A DNA stretch of 64,000 bases from assembly GCF_000253255.1 (NCBI RefSeq), contig NC_015580.1, positions 88,501-152,500 of the forward strand, written 5' to 3'. This DNA is from Novosphingobium sp. PP1Y. Its GTDB lineage: Bacteria > Pseudomonadota > Alphaproteobacteria > Sphingomonadales > Sphingomonadaceae. The position numbers were made by a program, and so were the translations under genes. This document shows, in pieces, positions 56,589 through 64,000 of this stretch; position 1 is the first letter of the stretch, and each line of letters begins with the position of its first letter. The notes under the pieces are model-generated. The model was not told the DNA's origin. It worked only from the letters and a program-made list of their open reading frames with translations, and did no database searches.

Positions 56589-57122
56589 ATGGCAGAAGTA
56601 GATGGCGTGCGGCGGCGCGACTTCATCAATATCGCCGCAGTAAGCGCGGCGGGTGTCGCTGGCGTTGGGGTAGTGATTCCCCTGGTCAGCCAGATGTCGG
56701 CATCGGCCGACGTTCTTGCGGCTTCGTCGACCGAAGTCGATATCTCCGCGATCCAGCCGGGGCAGGCGATCAAGGCGATTTTCCGCAAGCAGCCGGTCTT
56801 CGTGCGCAACCTGACTCCCAAGGAGATCAAGGAAGCGAACGCGGTCGACGTCTCGACCCTGCGCGATCCGCAGACGCTGGAAGAGCGTACCAAGGAAGGC
56901 AAGGAAAACTGGCTTATCACCATGGGCGTTTGCACCCACCTCGGCTGTGTGCCGCTGGGTGCCGGCGAGGGTGAGAACCGCGGCGAGTTCGGCGGTTACT
57001 TCTGCCCCTGCCACGGTTCTTCCTATGACACCGCCGCCCGCATCCGTAAGGGCCCCGCGCCCAAGAACCTCGAGGTTCCGGAGTACGAATTCACCTCCGA
57101 TACCGTCGTCAAGATCGGTTAA
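56589..57122 (+). CDS. petA: Ubiquinol-cytochrome c reductase Rieske iron-sulfur subunit
   Basis: The 2Fe-2S subunit of complex III. It is 177 residues. The N-terminus RRRDFINIAAVSAAGVAGVG is a twin-arginine-like membrane anchor, used uncleaved in this family. Cluster ligands are Cys115 and His117 in CTHLGC and Cys139 and His142 in CPCHGS, with a disulfide between Cys120 and Cys141. First gene of petA-petB-petC. Confidence 0.97.
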   Translation: MAEVDGVRRRDFINIAAVSAAGVAGVGVVIPLVSQMSASADVLAASSTEVDISAIQPGQAIKAIFRKQPVFVRNLTPKEIKEANAVDVSTLRDPQTLEERTKEGKENWLITMGVCTHLGCVPLGAGEGENRGEFGGYFCPCHGSSYDTAARIRKGPAPKNLEVPEYEFTSDTVVKIG

Positions 57123-57145
57123 GGCCAAGAGAGAGGATCACGATC

Positions 57146-58429
57146 ATGAGCTTTCCCTGGGCCAAGGAATACAAGCCTTCCCATCCCTTCATGAAGTGGA
57201 TGGACGACCGGCTTCCCCTGCCGCGCCTCGTCTATAACGCTGTCGGCAGCGGCTACGAGGTTCCGCGCAACCTCAACTATTTCTGGAACTTCGGTTTCCT
57301 CGCGGGGCTCTGCCTCGTGCTGCAGATCGTCACCGGTATCGTGATGGCGATGCACTATGCATCGAACACCGCGGTGGCATTCGACACCATCGAGATGACG
57401 GTGCGCGACGTGAACTGGGGCTGGCTGATGCGCTATGCGCACGCCAACGGCGCCTCGGCATTCTTCGTCGTCATCTACATCCACATCTTCCGCGGATTCT
57501 TCTACGGTTCGTACAAGGCGCCGCGCGAAATGGTGTGGCTGCTGGGCGTCGTGATCTTCCTGCTGATGATGGCGACCGCCTTCATGGGCTACGTGCTTCC
57601 CTGGGGCCAGATGAGCTTCTGGGGCGCCAAGGTCATCACCGGCCTGTTCTCCGCAATTCCGCTTGTCGGTGAACCGCTGCAGCAGTGGCTGCTCGGCGGC
57701 TTCGCGCCGGACAATGCCGCGCTGAACCGCTTCTTCTCGCTGCACTACCTGCTGCCGTTCGTGATCCTGGGCGTCGTGATCCTGCACATCTGGGCACTGC
57801 ACATCCCGGGTTCCTCGAACCCGACCGGCGTCGAAGTGAAGAGCGAGAGCGACACCGTTCCGTTCTATCCCTACTACGTTGCCAAGGACGGCTGGGCGAT
57901 CGGCGTCTTCGCGTTCCTGTACTGCGCGATGGTGTTCTTCTTCCCGAACGCCCTGGGCCACCCGGACAACTACATTCCGGCCAACCCGATGAGCACGCCC
58001 GCGCACATCGTTCCCGAATGGTACTTCTGGCCGTTCTACGCGATCCTGCGCGCTTTCACCCAGGACTTCTTCTTCATCCCGGCAAAGCTCATGGGCGTGC
58101 TGGCGATGTTCGGCGCGATCCTGGTCTGGTTTTTCCTGCCGTGGCTCGACAAGTCGCCGGTGCGTTCGGGCTCCTATCGCCCGCTGTACAAGAAGTTCTT
58201 CTGGTTCGGCCTGATCCCGGCCATGGCGGTCCTGTTCTACTGCGGCGGTGCGCCGGCGGCAGAACCCTACGTCATGTTCAGCCAGATCGCCGCGCTGTAC
58301 TACTTCGCGCACTTCCTGATCATCCTGCCGATCGTCTCGGCCATCGAGAAGCCGCTGCCGCTGCCCTATTCCATCACCGAGTCCGTTCTCGGCGAGGATG
58401 AGGCTGCCAAGCTCGCTCCCTCGGCGTGA
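57146..58429 (+). CDS. petB: Cytochrome b subunit of the bc1 complex
   Basis: Eight-helix diheme membrane subunit that oxidises ubiquinol, 427 residues. The heme-binding His pairs are in VMAMHYASNTAVAF / ANGASAFFVVIYIHIFRG and FSLHYLLPFVILGVVILHIWALH. The quinol-oxidation PEWY motif is HIVPEWYFWPFYAIL. The protein is full length with no fusion to cytochrome c1. It lies 23 bases downstream of petA. Confidence 0.97.
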   Translation: MSFPWAKEYKPSHPFMKWMDDRLPLPRLVYNAVGSGYEVPRNLNYFWNFGFLAGLCLVLQIVTGIVMAMHYASNTAVAFDTIEMTVRDVNWGWLMRYAHANGASAFFVVIYIHIFRGFFYGSYKAPREMVWLLGVVIFLLMMATAFMGYVLPWGQMSFWGAKVITGLFSAIPLVGEPLQQWLLGGFAPDNAALNRFFSLHYLLPFVILGVVILHIWALHIPGSSNPTGVEVKSESDTVPFYPYYVAKDGWAIGVFAFLYCAMVFFFPNALGHPDNYIPANPMSTPAHIVPEWYFWPFYAILRAFTQDFFFIPAKLMGVLAMFGAILVWFFLPWLDKSPVRSGSYRPLYKKFFWFGLIPAMAVLFYCGGAPAAEPYVMFSQIAALYYFAHFLIILPIVSAIEKPLPLPYSITESVLGEDEAAKLAPSA

Positions 58430-58457
58430 TCAACAGCTAGAACGAAAGACGAAAGAC

Positions 58458-59294
58458 ATGGCACGCATTCTCTCGATCCTCGTCGGGCTGTTCTTCACGG
58501 TAGCCCTGGCCTGGTCCTTCGTGCTCGGCGCCATCACGGCTGCGACTGATCCGTCGCCGCCCACGGCCGAGCATGAATTCCACCTCCTGCCCAAGGAAGT
58601 GCACTTCTCGTTCGACGGCCCCTTCGGCAAGTTCGACAACCAGCAACTCCAGCGCGGCTTCCAGGTCTACAAGGAAGTCTGCTCGGCCTGCCACGCGCTC
58701 AAGCACGTCGCTTTCCGCGACCTTGCCGCGCTCGGTTACACCGAAGCTGAAGTGAAGGCGATCGCGGCCGGCTTCACGGTTCCGGGCGTTGACCCGAACA
58801 CCGGTGAATCCACCATGCGTCCGGGCGCGCCGACGGATTACTTCCCGTCGCCGTTCGCCAACGACGTGGCGGCTCGCGCTGCGAACAACAACGCGGTTCC
58901 GCCGGATCTCTCGCTGATCACCAAGGCGCGCCACGAAGGCCCGGCCTATGTGTACTCGCTGCTGACCGGCTTCCAGGACCAGCCCGCCGAACTCCTGAAG
59001 GAGTTCCCGGATGCCAAGACGCCGTCGGGCCTGCACTACAACCCGTACTTCCCGAACCTGAACCTCGCGATGGCTCCGCCGCTCACTGCCGATGGCCAGG
59101 TCGAGTACGGTGACGGCACCAAGTCGACCGTCGACCAGATGTCGAAGGACGTCGCGGCGTTCCTGACCTGGGCTGCAGAGCCCAAGCTGGAAAAGCGCAA
59201 GCAGACCGGCTGGCCGATCCTCGGCTTCCTGCTCTTCGCCACCATCCTGGGCTACATGTCGTACCGGAACATCTGGGCCGACAAGAAGCACTGA
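58458..59294 (+). CDS. petC: Cytochrome c1
   Basis: The c-type heme subunit of complex III, 278 residues. An N-terminal hydrophobic segment (residues 6-27) serves as signal or anchor. The heme-attachment motif CSACH is at 75-79 (VCSACHALKHVAFRDL), and the axial Met is probably in LNLAMAPPL. A C-terminal membrane anchor (GWPILGFLLFATILGYM) holds it in the inner membrane. Its ATG at 58458 lies 28 bases after the petB stop. Confidence 0.96.
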   Translation: MARILSILVGLFFTVALAWSFVLGAITAATDPSPPTAEHEFHLLPKEVHFSFDGPFGKFDNQQLQRGFQVYKEVCSACHALKHVAFRDLAALGYTEAEVKAIAAGFTVPGVDPNTGESTMRPGAPTDYFPSPFANDVAARAANNNAVPPDLSLITKARHEGPAYVYSLLTGFQDQPAELLKEFPDAKTPSGLHYNPYFPNLNLAMAPPLTADGQVEYGDGTKSTVDQMSKDVAAFLTWAAEPKLEKRKQTGWPILGFLLFATILGYMSYRNIWADKKH

Positions 59295-59322
59295 TAACCC
59301 GGTCTTCCGGACCGGAACGCAG

Positions 59323-59353
59323 GCGCCCCTCCATCTCCGGATGGCAGGGGCGC
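59323..59353 (+). terminator. Stem-loop after petC
   Basis: GCGCCCCT-CCATC (59323-59335) pairs with GATGG-c-AGGGGCGC (59340-59353) around a four-base loop, a very stable hairpin. The following TTCGCATTTG is T-poor, so it could be a terminator or an mRNA-stabilising processing stem between petABC and apt. Confidence 0.6.
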
Positions 59354-59378
59354 TTCGCATTTGAAGGAGTGAAAAACC

Positions 59379-59915
59379 GTGAGTCCCGATGACCTCAAGG
59401 CGCTCGTGCGCTCGATCCCGGATTTCCCGAAGCCGGGTATCCTGTTTCGCGACCTCACGACCCTCATGAGCGACGGCCCGGGCTTTGCGGCTGCCGTGGC
59501 GATGCTGGCGCAGCGCGTTGAAGCTGCCGGCGCACAAGCCATTGCCGGAATCGAGGCGCGCGGTTTCATCTTTGGGGCGGCGGTCGCGGCGCACTGCGGT
59601 GTGGGCTTCATTCCGGTGCGCAAGCCCGGCAAGCTTCCCGTCCCGGTGCTCGCGATCGATTACGCCCTCGAATACGGAACCGACACGCTCGAGATTGACC
59701 CCGGCGCGGTGGCACAAGGCAGCCGAATCGTGTTGCTGGACGATCTCATCGCCACCGGCGGCACCGCAATGGCCGCACTCGAACTGATCCGGCGCGCAGG
59801 CGGCGTCGTCGAAGAGGCATTGTTCCTCGTCGACCTGCCGGAGCTGGGCGGTGCCTCACGACTGCGCGATGCAGGCGTGTCGGTAGAAGCGCTCCTCGAC
59901 TTTCCCGGCCACTGA
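59379..59915 (+). CDS. apt: Adenine phosphoribosyltransferase
   Basis: Purine salvage enzyme that converts adenine and PRPP to AMP, 178 residues. The N-terminal IPDFPKPGILFRDLTTL and the PRPP-binding loop VLLDDLIATGGTA near residue 120 are diagnostic. The GTG start at 59379 has AAGGAG at 59363-59368, slightly far but the only good site. A petABC-apt arrangement is common in sphingomonads. Confidence 0.95.
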   Translation: MSPDDLKALVRSIPDFPKPGILFRDLTTLMSDGPGFAAAVAMLAQRVEAAGAQAIAGIEARGFIFGAAVAAHCGVGFIPVRKPGKLPVPVLAIDYALEYGTDTLEIDPGAVAQGSRIVLLDDLIATGGTAMAALELIRRAGGVVEEALFLVDLPELGGASRLRDAGVSVEALLDFPGH

Positions 59916-59935
59916 TCTGCGACCGCCCTGCCGCT

Positions 59936-61297
59936 TCAGGCGGCCACAGAATTCTTGCCCTTGGCGGCGGCCTTCTTCTTGCCGCCTTTCTTGCCTTCGG
60001 GCTCGTCCATCAGGACCTGCACGGCCTTGGAATGGGCCACGGTGCCCGCTTCCGTGAGCGCAAAGTAGTTGGCCTCGATTTCGTCGAGATCGTAGAGGTA
60101 ATTGACCATGACGCCATGCGACTGCTTCTGGCCGTTTGGCGAGAGGTCCGCGTTGGCATGAATCGCCTCGAGCCTGGCACCGTTGCCCAGGTGGAATCGG
60201 GCGACGGGGTCGAGGGGTTGTCCGCCCTCGCCCTTGGCCTCGACGAGATAGCGCGCGGCGAGTTGCCGGATTTCGCCCGAGCCGGACAGGCGGGTATCGG
60301 AATCCCGTCCCTTGGCGAGCCACTTGGCGAAGCCCGGGACCGGTGAGAGCGTGGCGAAAGTCTTGAGGTGCGGCAGTTCCTCCTTGAGGAGACCGACGAC
60401 GCGCTTGATCAGGTGGTTGCCGAAGGGAACGCCCTTGAGGCCGACCTGGCAATTGCTGATCGAATAGAAGATGGCGCAACTGGCTTCACGCGGATCGGTC
60501 GTGATGCGCTCTTCGGCAATCACCTCGTGGATCGCACCCGGCAGCTTCGGGGTAAGCGCCACTTCGACGAAAATAAGCGGATCGTCGCGCATCTGGGGAT
60601 GGAAAAAGCCGTAGCAGCGCCGGTCCATCGGCTCGACCCTGCGGCGCAAGTCGTCCCAGCCATGGATCGTGTGGACCGCTTCGTAGCGGATGATGCGTTC
60701 CAGCAGAAAGGCGGGCGAATCCCAGGCAATGCGCCGCAATTCCAGGAAGCCGGCATTGAACCAGGCGGTGAAGGCGCTTTCCAGTTCGCGGTCCAGCGCG
60801 GCCATGCCGGCCGATCGCGTGTTGCGCGGCACGGCCAGCAGGTCCTCGCGCAGGCCGATCAGGCGCTGCGTGCCTTGCGGGGCAAGGTTCAGCTGGTTGA
60901 TCAGCCGGTGACTGGGCAATTCCGCGGCCTGATTGAGAGCCAGCGCTGAAGCCTCGTCGCGCTTTTCGTTCCATCGCGCGATGGCCTTGTCGATCGCCTT
61001 GCCGTCGGCGGGATGCCGTTCGTGTACCTTGGCCAGGAACTCCTGTCGCGCCGAGGCATCGCTGGCTTCGTAGAGGTCGAAGAAGGCCGAGGCGAGAGCC
61101 GGTCCTGAAGCGCGACCGCGCAGTGAGAGCAGGGCGTCGGCAATTTCCAACAGGCTTTCGCCGCCACTGCGCCGCGAGGTCACGCCAAGGCCGCGAAGAA
61201 GCTTACCAAGGCCCGAACTCATGAGCAGGTCGAGCGCATTGCGCCTCTTGGCCGGGTTCTGGTCTTCGCTCGGATTGGGCGTACCGAATGAATTCAT
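59936..61297 (-). CDS. Malonyl-CoA decarboxylase
   Basis: Converts malonyl-CoA to acetyl-CoA and CO2, 453 residues. The catalytic domain is recognisable by VHTIHGWDDLRRRVEPMDRR and CYGFFHPQMRDDPLIFVEVA. FYSISNCQVGLKGVPFGNHLIK and FATLSPVPGFAKWLA also mark the family (the Ser and His of the latter part are catalytic in homologues). A C-terminal Lys-rich tail (KKGGKKKAAAKGK) is an addition. ATG at 61297; the frame stays open further upstream without support. It may balance malonyl-CoA or catabolise malonate, but no malonate transporter is adjacent. Confidence 0.94.
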   Translation of the reverse strand: MNSFGTPNPSEDQNPAKRRNALDLLMSSGLGKLLRGLGVTSRRSGGESLLEIADALLSLRGRASGPALASAFFDLYEASDASARQEFLAKVHERHPADGKAIDKAIARWNEKRDEASALALNQAAELPSHRLINQLNLAPQGTQRLIGLREDLLAVPRNTRSAGMAALDRELESAFTAWFNAGFLELRRIAWDSPAFLLERIIRYEAVHTIHGWDDLRRRVEPMDRRCYGFFHPQMRDDPLIFVEVALTPKLPGAIHEVIAEERITTDPREASCAIFYSISNCQVGLKGVPFGNHLIKRVVGLLKEELPHLKTFATLSPVPGFAKWLAKGRDSDTRLSGSGEIRQLAARYLVEAKGEGGQPLDPVARFHLGNGARLEAIHANADLSPNGQKQSHGVMVNYLYDLDEIEANYFALTEAGTVAHSKAVQVLMDEPEGKKGGKKKAAAKGKNSVAA

Positions 61298-61562
61298 CGT
61301 CGCGCGACTCCTCGTGTGGCGGTCACTCCAGCATAGCATTGCTGCATTGGCGAACACACGATGTCGTGGCGCCCGGCAGCAATGCAAGGGGGGGCGTGCC
61401 TGCTGTGAGCAGCCATGCCGACCTGCCACGGCCCGCGGCTGCATGGTCTCATCCACAATGGGAAACCCGCCCGGTGCAAGACAGGCGTTGACGAAACGAC
61501 GAATCTCGTGAAAAGCGGCCTCACGAAGCGGCTTGCTTTGACCGGACTATTCGCCGGAACGA

Positions 61563-61636
61563 GCGGGTATAGCATAGTGGTAATGCTCTAGCCTTCCAAG
61601 CTAGCTAGGCGGGTTCGATTCCCGCTACCCGCTCCA
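61563..61636 (+). tRNA. tRNA-Gly (anticodon TCC)
   Basis: A complete 74-nt cloverleaf. The acceptor stem GCGGGTA pairs with TACCCGC and the encoded CCA end follows at 61634-61636. The anticodon stem-loop is CTAGC-CTTCCAA-GCTAG with anticodon TCC, and the T-arm is GGCGGGTTCGATTCCCGCT. It is a single tRNA gene with no partner gene on either side. Confidence 0.97.
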
Positions 61637-61853
61637 GCCGGTCTTCCCACAACTTTCCCGGATAGCCGATAATTCCCCCAGAGGCTCTGGCGTTTCGTCC
61701 ATTTGGCGATCTGGCTCGTTACCAAGAGCGCCGCGGGTCGCCTATGCATGGCTCAATCGCAAGCGAACAAGTCCGCTGCACAGTCTTCGACAGGAGGCGA
61801 CCGATGCCTCTTTGCGATGCACCGGCCGCCAGCTTTCGGGTTGCAATCCGCCT

Positions 61854-62567
61854 TTACGCGCCGAAACCCCCGTCGATTGTCTGCATCGACCCGGTGATCA
61901 TCGCGCCGTGGGGGCCAGCGATATAGGCTGTCAGCTCGGCGATTTCCGCCGGCTTCGCGTGACGCTTGATCGCCATGAAGCTGTGCATCGTCGAAGCCAT
62001 CGGTCCCTCAGCCGGATTCATCTCGCTATCCGTCGGTCCCGGCTGAATGCTGTTGACCGTAATTCCCCGATCGCCGAGGTCACGCGCCAATCCGCGCACC
62101 ATTCCCTGCACGGCTGACTTCGTCAGGGCATAGGCCGCACCGCCCGCGAAGGGCATGCGGTCGCCGTTGACGGAACCGATGATGATGATCCGCCCGTTAT
62201 CGTTCATGCGCCGTGCCGCTTCCACTGATGCGTGATAGGGCGCACGGACATTGACGTCGATCATCCGGTCGATCTCGTCCGCGTCGAGGGTCAGCGGATC
62301 GCCCAGCACGAGGGTGCCGGCGTTGACGACTATGACGTCCAATGCGCCGCGACTTGCAACTGTCGCGGTCAGGGCGTCGCGATCGGCGCTGTTCGCCTGG
62401 ATCGCCTGTGCCCCGGTCTCGTCCGAGAGACTGTTGGCGGCATCGCGTGACCCGGCATAGGTGAAGGCGACGGAGGCACCCGCCGCGCTGAAACGACGTA
62501 CGATTGCTGCGCCGATTCCGCGGCTGCCGCCAAGTACTAGGACATTCTTTCCGGTAAGCTCATTCAT
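61854..62567 (-). CDS. bdcA: BdcA-like SDR oxidoreductase
   Basis: A 237-residue short-chain dehydrogenase. The nucleotide-binding LGGSRGIGAAIVRRF is at about 12-27 and the catalytic IIGSVNGDRMPFAGGAAYALTK places Ser, Tyr and Lys correctly. The TYAGSRDAA, NSADRDAL, APYHASVEAARRM and HSFMAIKRH segments closely recall E. coli BdcA, a reductase described as binding cyclic di-GMP and promoting biofilm dispersal. The match is by eye. It starts at 62567 and is divergent from a LysR regulator 144 bases away, whereas E. coli bdcA is controlled by the TetR-type BdcR. Confidence 0.85.
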   Translation of the reverse strand: MNELTGKNVLVLGGSRGIGAAIVRRFSAAGASVAFTYAGSRDAANSLSDETGAQAIQANSADRDALTATVASRGALDVIVVNAGTLVLGDPLTLDADEIDRMIDVNVRAPYHASVEAARRMNDNGRIIIIGSVNGDRMPFAGGAAYALTKSAVQGMVRGLARDLGDRGITVNSIQPGPTDSEMNPAEGPMASTMHSFMAIKRHAKPAEIAELTAYIAGPHGAMITGSMQTIDGGFGA

Positions 62568-62654
62568 GATCTGTCTCCTCTGGTCAGATTTCCAGCGGGA
62601 AGGATCCCGGGAGTGCCAGGTCGCTCTCGCTGTCTGGACCTGAAGATGCCGATC

Positions 62655-62715
62655 ATTCATTGTTCGAACTAGGCGTCCAATTCCGGACTTCGATAACGGA
62701 TTATCCGAACAATGA
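62655..62715. promoter_or_regulatory. Inverted repeats in the bdcA/LysR divergent region
   Basis: CATTGTTCG (62658-62666) and CGAACAATG (62706-62714) form a perfect 9-bp inverted repeat with 39 bases between. The right half covers the LysR start codon. Inside are two short palindromes, GTTCGAAC (62662-62669) and CGGATTATCCG (62697-62707). The layout fits an operator through which the LysR protein controls itself and bdcA. Confidence 0.55.
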
Positions 62716-63611
62716 TGAAGCTCGATGGTATCGCTGCCTTTGTCACCACCGTCGATGAAGGCTCGATCAGTGCAGCGTCAAGGCGCCTCGGCCTGGCCAA
62801 GTCGGTGGTAAGCGAACGGCTCGCCGAATTGGAAAGAATTCTGGGCGTCACCTTGCTCCAGCGCTCCACGCGCAGGCTTGCACTGACCGGTGCCGGTCGG
62901 GGGTTTCTCGAACGCGCACGACGCATCCTGCGAGAGATCGAGGAAGCGGCGGCCGAGCTCGATGCGAGCAGTGGCAAACTCGCCGGGCCACTGCGCATTT
63001 CCGCTCCGGTCGGATTTGGCGTTCTGCACCTCGGCCCCGCCATTGCCCGCTTTCTGCAGGAGAATCCCGGCATCGAAATGTCTCTCGAACTCGATGACAG
63101 CTTCGTCGACGCAGCTACCAGCGGCTTCGATGCTGTCCTGAGACATGGCGCGGTCGGGGACGGGCGCCTGATCGCTCGCCGACTGGCGACGAGCCGGCGC
63201 CTCCTGGTAGCATCGCCCGAATACCTTGCGACCCATGGCGCGCCCAATTCGCTCGCTGATCTCGAGCGCCATCGCGGGGTTCTCTATGCCAACCGAACGG
63301 GCGACTGGCGCTTCGCTGTCGGTTCGGGATGGTCGGTCGTTCGGCCAAGAGCCGTGCTACGGGTCAACAATGGTCTCGTCATGCGCGACGCAGCCCTCGC
63401 CGGTCTCGGCCTGGCCCTCTTGCCGTCCTTCTTCGTCAATGAGGACGTGCACAAGGGTCATCTGGAGGAAGTCGACATCGGATGGCCGGCCGAAGGCGCT
63501 GAATTGTTCCTGACTTATCCGCGCGATCATGGGGCTGCCGCGAAGATCCGCGCCCTTGGCGAAAGCCTGCGAAGGAGCTTCGGCGATCCACCGTACTGGG
63601 AGAAGTTTTGA
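62712..63611 (+). CDS. LysR-family transcriptional regulator
   Basis: A 299-residue LTTR from the ATG at 62712; the next codon is also ATG. The N-terminal winged-helix domain (residues 2-60, IAAFVTTVDEGSISAASRRL, then LGVTLLQRSTRRLALTGAG) is complete. The effector-binding domain (about 90-299) belongs to the group that often regulates a divergent oxidoreductase (LRISAPVGFGVLHLGPAI). It probably regulates the divergent bdcA-like gene. The ligand is unknown. Confidence 0.92.
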   Translation: MMKLDGIAAFVTTVDEGSISAASRRLGLAKSVVSERLAELERILGVTLLQRSTRRLALTGAGRGFLERARRILREIEEAAAELDASSGKLAGPLRISAPVGFGVLHLGPAIARFLQENPGIEMSLELDDSFVDAATSGFDAVLRHGAVGDGRLIARRLATSRRLLVASPEYLATHGAPNSLADLERHRGVLYANRTGDWRFAVGSGWSVVRPRAVLRVNNGLVMRDAALAGLGLALLPSFFVNEDVHKGHLEEVDIGWPAEGAELFLTYPRDHGAAAKIRALGESLRRSFGDPPYWEKF

Positions 63612-64000
63612 CCGGTCCGCCCTCGCAGCGGCGGACTTGTAGCTCGCCGATGTGGACGCAGGAGCCGTTCCATTCGCAAGCGCGCGGGCGGCAGCGTGCG
63701 ATGCCAGCCCGACGTCATGGGGGTTTCGTCAGATTGGCGGGCAAGGCGCGAGGCGAAGGGCAGCGACATCCAGGCCCCTTGCGCCCGTCAGGCGGAACCT
63801 CCGCGAAGGCACTGGGCGCCACGTGGAATGAGGGGAGCGCAGCAAGGCTTGCGAGCGAAGCATTTGGATTCTCGCGCTTTGCCTGATCCAAATGCCGCCG
63901 GAGGGGGGCGATCCAACTTTCTTCAAAAACATTGAAAAAAGGGTTTGACCGAATCGGGGGTGGGACTTAGAGGGCCTCTCACCGCGGCGGAACACACGGT
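63612..64000. other. Gene-free tail with an inverted repeat and a promoter
   Basis: 389 bases with no supported coding region; the short frames here lack ribosome-binding sites and family signatures. It contains a perfect 10-bp inverted repeat GCATTTGGAT (63860-63869) / ATCCAAATGC (63886-63895) and, near the end, a strong promoter-like sequence. Just before it is an A/T-rich run (CTTCAAAAACATTGAAAAAA, 63921-63940) that could serve as an UP element. Confidence 0.5.
63945..63973 (+). promoter_or_regulatory. Strong promoter candidate, probably of an rRNA operon
   Basis: TTGACC (63945-63950), 17 bases and TAGAGG (63968-63973), with an A/T-rich upstream stretch. The following GGGCCTCTCACCGCGGCGG leader resembles those I know upstream of sphingomonad 16S rRNA genes. 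The transcribed gene lies beyond the window, so the rRNA assignment is inference. Confidence 0.5.

Noticed and set aside
61703..62117. Frames between tRNA-Gly and the bdcA-like gene
   Set aside because: They overlap the 3' end of a clear SDR gene on the other strand and have no recognisable product.
63527..63995. Short frames in the final 400 bases
   Set aside because: They are Arg/Pro/Ser-rich, overlap each other on both strands, lack ribosome-binding sites, and cover the promoter and the inverted repeat.

Overview
This is a 64 kb stretch of high-GC chromosome from an alphaproteobacterium, almost certainly a sphingomonad (Sphingomonadaceae, most like Novosphingobium or Sphingobium). The evidence is a CtrA master regulator, the alphaproteobacterial gene order leuS-lptE-holA, a petABC-apt block, two glycan genes of the exosortase A-associated families, and very high GC3 with long antisense shadow frames. 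I see no insertion sequence, phage, CRISPR array or plasmid gene. The window is mostly core genome with a few accessory islands, and nearly every base is accounted for.

Layout. 0-8.1 kb holds leuS (5' truncated), lptE, holA, a polyprenyl-phosphate sugar transferase, the outer-membrane LPS transport genes lptA/lptC with a short RNase D, and ung. 8.3-14.5 kb holds gltB-gltD (glutamate synthase). 14.7-20 kb holds a large acidic membrane protein of unknown function, then a divergent pair of exosortase A-associated genes (glycosyltransferase and O-glycosylation-ligase-like protein) with a possible tiny membrane protein. 20-26.4 kb holds ctrA with a cell-cycle-type promoter, a PepSY membrane protein, lrgAB, trmB and the malic enzyme maeB. 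26.5-33.2 kb holds mutS, small conserved-looking proteins, a 3-hydroxyacyl-CoA dehydrogenase, a PduO-type cobalamin adenosyltransferase, a twin-TM protein, gluQ and an HNH nuclease. 33.2-36.7 kb holds a heparinase II/III-like lyase, rpe and a secreted DUF2141 protein.

36.7-43.5 kb is the most interesting part. A DAG/ceramide-kinase-like lipid kinase, a Tam41-like nucleotidyltransferase-fold protein and a MobA-like nucleotidyltransferase form one operon. It diverges from a CDP-alcohol phosphatidyltransferase carrying an unusual N-terminal domain plus a HIT protein. A LicC-like cytidylyltransferase and a Wzx-type flippase follow. Together these have the parts list for making, activating and flipping a polar lipid or phospho-glycan head group that I cannot match to a named product.

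43.5-56.3 kb holds an M20 amidohydrolase with a fused 5-oxoprolinase/hydantoinase, a GNAT protein, a threonine-aldolase-like enzyme with a DMT exporter, an NAD-epimerase with an M48 protease, pepN and pgeF. 56.5-61.3 kb holds petABC (cytochrome bc1), apt and malonyl-CoA decarboxylase. 61.5-64 kb holds tRNA-Gly(TCC), a BdcA-like reductase divergent from a LysR regulator, and a gene-free tail ending in a strong promoter-like sequence, probably the leader of an rRNA operon just outside the window.

Starts were chosen from ribosome-binding sites, 4-base overlaps and family N-termini. Alternative starts are stated in the entries. All functional names rest on motif and family recognition by eye, without database searches.
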